From Actinoallomurus iriomotensis (GTDB taxonomy: Bacteria > Actinomycetota > Actinomycetes > Streptosporangiales > Streptosporangiaceae): a stretch of 64,000 nucleotides of DNA. This document shows, piece by piece, positions 61,837 through 64,000 of this stretch. Position 1 is the stretch's first letter; each line of letters starts with the position of its first letter. The stretch is taken from contig NZ_BSTJ01000004.1 in NCBI RefSeq assembly GCF_030269445.1, forward strand, positions 558,001 through 622,000. The letters run 5' to 3'. The notes beneath the pieces were generated by a model. It was given only the letters and a program-made list of their open reading frames with translations, was not told the DNA's origin and searched no databases. A program made the position numbers and the translations under genes.

Positions 61837-61920
61837 ATGCCGGGACTCATCGCGCTGGAGGAGCACCTGTCGACTCCGCGCAACAACGAGCTGTTGGACG
61901 GGAACATGCTCCAGCACTGA
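61837..61920 (+). pseudogene. 5' fragment of an amidohydrolase gene
   Basis: ATG 61837, with GAGAGG upstream, opens 27 codons reading MPGLIALEEHLSTP and RNNELLDGN, the typical N-terminus of amidohydrolase-family decarboxylases and hydrolases (IALEEH motif). It stops at TGA 61918-61920; no continuation is seen in any frame. It is probably a remnant of an aromatic-acid decarboxylase or related gene once beside the monooxygenase. Confidence 0.5.
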
Positions 61921-62036
61921 GCCAGAGATCGCCAAGCAGGGATGGGCACCGGCAACGAGCCGACGTGATTGGCCTCCCGATCGGCACGGCCGGAGGAACC
62001 GGGGCCCACGCCGCACGCCCGACTAATGTCCGGAAC

Positions 62037-62456
62037 ATGTCTGATGAGAGTTCGAAGCATGACTTCATCCGTCGCTTCCTGGACACCTATGAGCGGCACG
62101 ACCTCGACACCCTGTGGACCTTCTACCACCCGGACTGCCGCTTCACCGTGCTCAGCCGGTTCGGCATCGATCCCACCTGGGACAACTACAAGGCCTTCAT
62201 GACCACCTTCATCAACGCCTTTCCCGACATCCACCACACGATCGAGAAGCTGGTGGTCGACGGCCCCGACGTGTGGGCGCTGTACACGATGGAGGGCACG
62301 CACCGCGGGGCGCTGCGCGGCGTCGAGCCGACCGGGCGGAAGGTGCGGTACTCGATCGTGGCGATGTACCAGGTAGACGGTGAGCAGATCACCGAGGCCG
62401 ACTTCGTCTCGGACGACCTGCGCATGATGCGCCAGCTGGGCGCGATACCCTCCTGA
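62037..62456 (+). CDS. SnoaL-like (NTF2 fold) protein
   Basis: A 139-residue protein of the SnoaL/ketosteroid-isomerase-like type: FIRRFLDTYERHDLDTLW, then DCRFTVLSRFG and a sheet with GALRGVEPTGRKVRYSI. It may be an enzyme or a small-ligand binder. The promoter has TAATGT (62024-62029) seven bases before ATG 62037 and no ribosome site, so the message is probably leaderless. Confidence 0.85.
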   Translation: MSDESSKHDFIRRFLDTYERHDLDTLWTFYHPDCRFTVLSRFGIDPTWDNYKAFMTTFINAFPDIHHTIEKLVVDGPDVWALYTMEGTHRGALRGVEPTGRKVRYSIVAMYQVDGEQITEADFVSDDLRMMRQLGAIPS

Positions 62457-62658
62457 CTCTCTACGCAGGAACCCGCCAGGCCGGTGAGCCGCGCGACGGT
62501 GCTGGACGGACTGTCCGCCGTCTTCCCGAGTCTGCGGCCGGCCGGGTCATCAGGAGCCTGAGGCGATGCCTTGACCTCCGTGTGAGCCTGGGGCCGGCCC
62601 GCTAGGATGACAATCTTCGACTGGCGTAAAGCCCGCGGAGTCCTGAAGGCGAACGCCA

Positions 62659-63420
62659 ATGACGAACCTCGATCGGACGCACGCACGACTTCGCCTCGAC
62701 GCCGCGCTGGATGGCATGGCCGCCACTTTTGGTGGGATGACCGCCCGTCCCGACGAGCACAATTGTGAGTGCCACTGGGGCAGCGCAGAAGACCTCGCCC
62801 GCCTGAAGATCCCAGATGTGGAGCTGAGCCCTGACCTCCTCGGGCGAACGTGGCGGGCTCCCGGCTGGAACGACCACGGAGCGGTGCTGCGCCGCATCCT
62901 GCCCCAACTCGTGACGGCTCTCGTCAGCGGCCGTGTGGAGCCTCTTTTCGGCCTGGAGGAAGTCGGCCAATCGTTTGCCCACGGTCAGTGGCAGAAATGG
63001 CCTGCCGAGCAGGCTGCGGCGGTGCAGGAATTTCTCCTGGCCTGGTGGGCGTACAGCCTCGCTACCCCCAAAACCCCCGTGCCCGCGTACGAGGTCCTGG
63101 CGCTGTGCGCGGAGGCCTCCAGAACGCTCAGCCCCTGGCTTGCCTTTTGGGAGGCGCTGGCCAACCCCGTGGCCGACCAGCATCTGGCCGAAGCCGTGGC
63201 CCACTGGCAATACGACCTGCTGCTAGACGACCTCCCTTGGGACGCTTGGATCAACAAGGAAGACATGTGTGACGTGCTGACCGCCTGGCTGATTCGTCAC
63301 GCCCCCGCACGTCTCCGGTCTCACGGCGCGCCTGAGGAGTTGCTTCACCGGGTGCGGCTTCTCAGCCTCGACGCGCCCGCGCGTTGGGAGGACCCGCACT
63401 GGCCCTACCCCCCAGCCTGA
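62659..63420 (+). CDS. Hypothetical protein, actinomycete-type
   Basis: A 253-residue soluble protein with GAAGG before ATG 62659. It has an N-terminal Cys pair (NCECHW) and Trp-rich helical stretches (WQKWPAEQAAAVQEFLLAWWAYSLA, WQYDLLLDDLPWDAWI). The overall pattern is helical. No known catalytic motif is evident. Similar unnamed proteins are common in streptomycete-like genomes, often as paralogues. Confidence 0.75.
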   Translation: MTNLDRTHARLRLDAALDGMAATFGGMTARPDEHNCECHWGSAEDLARLKIPDVELSPDLLGRTWRAPGWNDHGAVLRRILPQLVTALVSGRVEPLFGLEEVGQSFAHGQWQKWPAEQAAAVQEFLLAWWAYSLATPKTPVPAYEVLALCAEASRTLSPWLAFWEALANPVADQHLAEAVAHWQYDLLLDDLPWDAWINKEDMCDVLTAWLIRHAPARLRSHGAPEELLHRVRLLSLDAPARWEDPHWPYPPA

Positions 63421-63509
63421 GCCTCATGCGTGTGCCCGGGAGTGACCGCTGTTGACAGTTGTTCACCGGGGCTACTGGCACGTTAATGGCACGATGGCAG
63501 ACTGACTGC

Positions 63510-63857
63510 GTGGATCGAACGACCCTCGTGGAACTGCTGGATCCCCGCTGGGCGACGGACTCCGCCTGTCGGCAGGCGCTCCTCGGCGGAGCTCCCTTCA
63601 ACTTTTCCGAGCACGAGCCCATCCCGGTAGACGACTTGGTGGCCACCTACCGGGTGCGCGAACGCACGACCACCGAAGCGGGCATCTCTACCCTTGGTTT
63701 CGCTGAGGCCCTGCTACGCCTCCGGACCAGTGGTCTGGAGAAGGTCCGGATCGGCTCTGTCAACGACCTCGACCACCGCCGCAGCTTCGTTTGCTTCGTG
63801 GCCGCGGATGGCTCCCGAATCGTGTCCTGTATCGGCGTCAGCCAACGATGCGGGTAG
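63510..63857 (+). CDS. Hypothetical protein
   Basis: A 115-residue protein starting at GTG 63510. A possible -10 CAGACT (63498-63503) six bases before GTG and a -35-like CTGGCA (63475-63480) suggest a leaderless message. The C-terminal 60 residues form a beta-alpha unit with VNDLDHRRSFVCFVAADGS. I do not recognise a family. It may be linked to the hypothetical gene just upstream. Confidence 0.6.
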   Translation: MDRTTLVELLDPRWATDSACRQALLGGAPFNFSEHEPIPVDDLVATYRVRERTTTEAGISTLGFAEALLRLRTSGLEKVRIGSVNDLDHRRSFVCFVAADGSRIVSCIGVSQRCG

Positions 63858-63990
63858 ACCACCCGCAACACGCGCCCGCTCTCCCCCGCCGGAGGCATTT
63901 AAGCGCTCAGCCCCTGGCCGTTGGGATGAGTAGAGTGTGGGCAGTTCCGCCTGTTGCCTTAAAGAGTGCCGATGCCGCGGAGGCGGCCTC

Positions 63991-64000
63991 GTGAGCTTCG
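63991..64000 (+). CDS. Possible start of the next gene (GTG with strong ribosome site)
   Basis: GGAGG at 63979-63983 lies seven bases before GTG 63991. Only three codons are inside the window, so nothing can be said about the product. Confidence 0.3.

Noticed and set aside
1-64000. tRNA, rRNA or insertion sequences
   Set aside because: Reading through the intergenic regions I saw no cloverleaf with a TTCGA-type T loop and no transposase gene with flanking inverted repeats. A dedicated tRNA and IS search was not possible here.

Overview
The window is very GC-rich DNA with dense, translationally coupled operons, several apparently leaderless promoters, a class I lanthipeptide cluster, a GH16 enzyme with a ricin-type lectin domain, CHAT and TIR proteins and many one-component regulators. 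This points to a filamentous actinomycete chromosome, perhaps Streptosporangiales-like, although the genus cannot be fixed from sequence alone. I saw no rRNA, tRNA, insertion sequence or CRISPR array.

Layout. 1-2.9 kb: tail of a sugar ABC transporter operon (two permeases) feeding a family 2 glycoside hydrolase. 3.1-15.5 kb: a tightly coupled eight-gene operon made of a degenerate J-domain-like protein, an Hsp70, a pseudokinase-like protein, a membrane-anchored helical-repeat protein, a small ORF, a second helical-repeat protein, a TIR/beta-propeller protein and a 1,172-residue TPR-type protein. It looks like a chaperone-gated signalling or defence system. 15.5-17.4 kb: small membrane protein, DUF6585-like protein and HAD phosphatase, with an iteron-like array between them. 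17.8-18.1 kb: five tandem 58-bp repeats. 18.1-27 kb: class I lanthipeptide cluster (LanC and LanB on the minus strand; precursor, second LanC, peptidase-less ABC exporter and JmjC/cupin oxygenase on the plus strand). 27-35 kb: RIO-type kinase, then a CHAT-protease module: a 6-TM TPR-CHAT protein, a CBS-like small protein and a 5-TM membrane protein, divergent from another large membrane protein. 35-36.7 kb: a damaged zone (DsbA-like fragment, cupin, N-terminally short Rrf2, broken beta-propeller gene). 36.7-45.6 kb: amino-acid-type ABC transporter and a seven-gene operon for catabolism of an unknown amide or amino-acid-like compound under a double-module Lrp regulator, including a 23-codon ORF. 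45.8-52.3 kb: pseudogenes, an anti-sigma/STAS pair, a TIM-barrel protein, an HTH regulator, YnfA, MerR, ArsC and an SRPBCC protein. 52.4-57.3 kb: secreted GH16, a winged-helix protein and TetR-P450-ferredoxin. 57.3-61.1 kb: IclR-controlled lower meta-cleavage pathway (hydratase, acylating aldehyde dehydrogenase, aldolase), followed by a broken FAD monooxygenase. 61.8-64 kb: a truncated amidohydrolase, a SnoaL-like protein and two hypotheticals.

The strongest candidates for under-described biology are the Hsp70-pseudokinase-TPR-TIR operon, the TPR-CHAT module with its private membrane partners, and the lanthipeptide cluster with two intact cyclases and a JmjC-type oxygenase. The six or so decayed genes cluster at borders between modules, which suggests repeated cassette insertion and loss.
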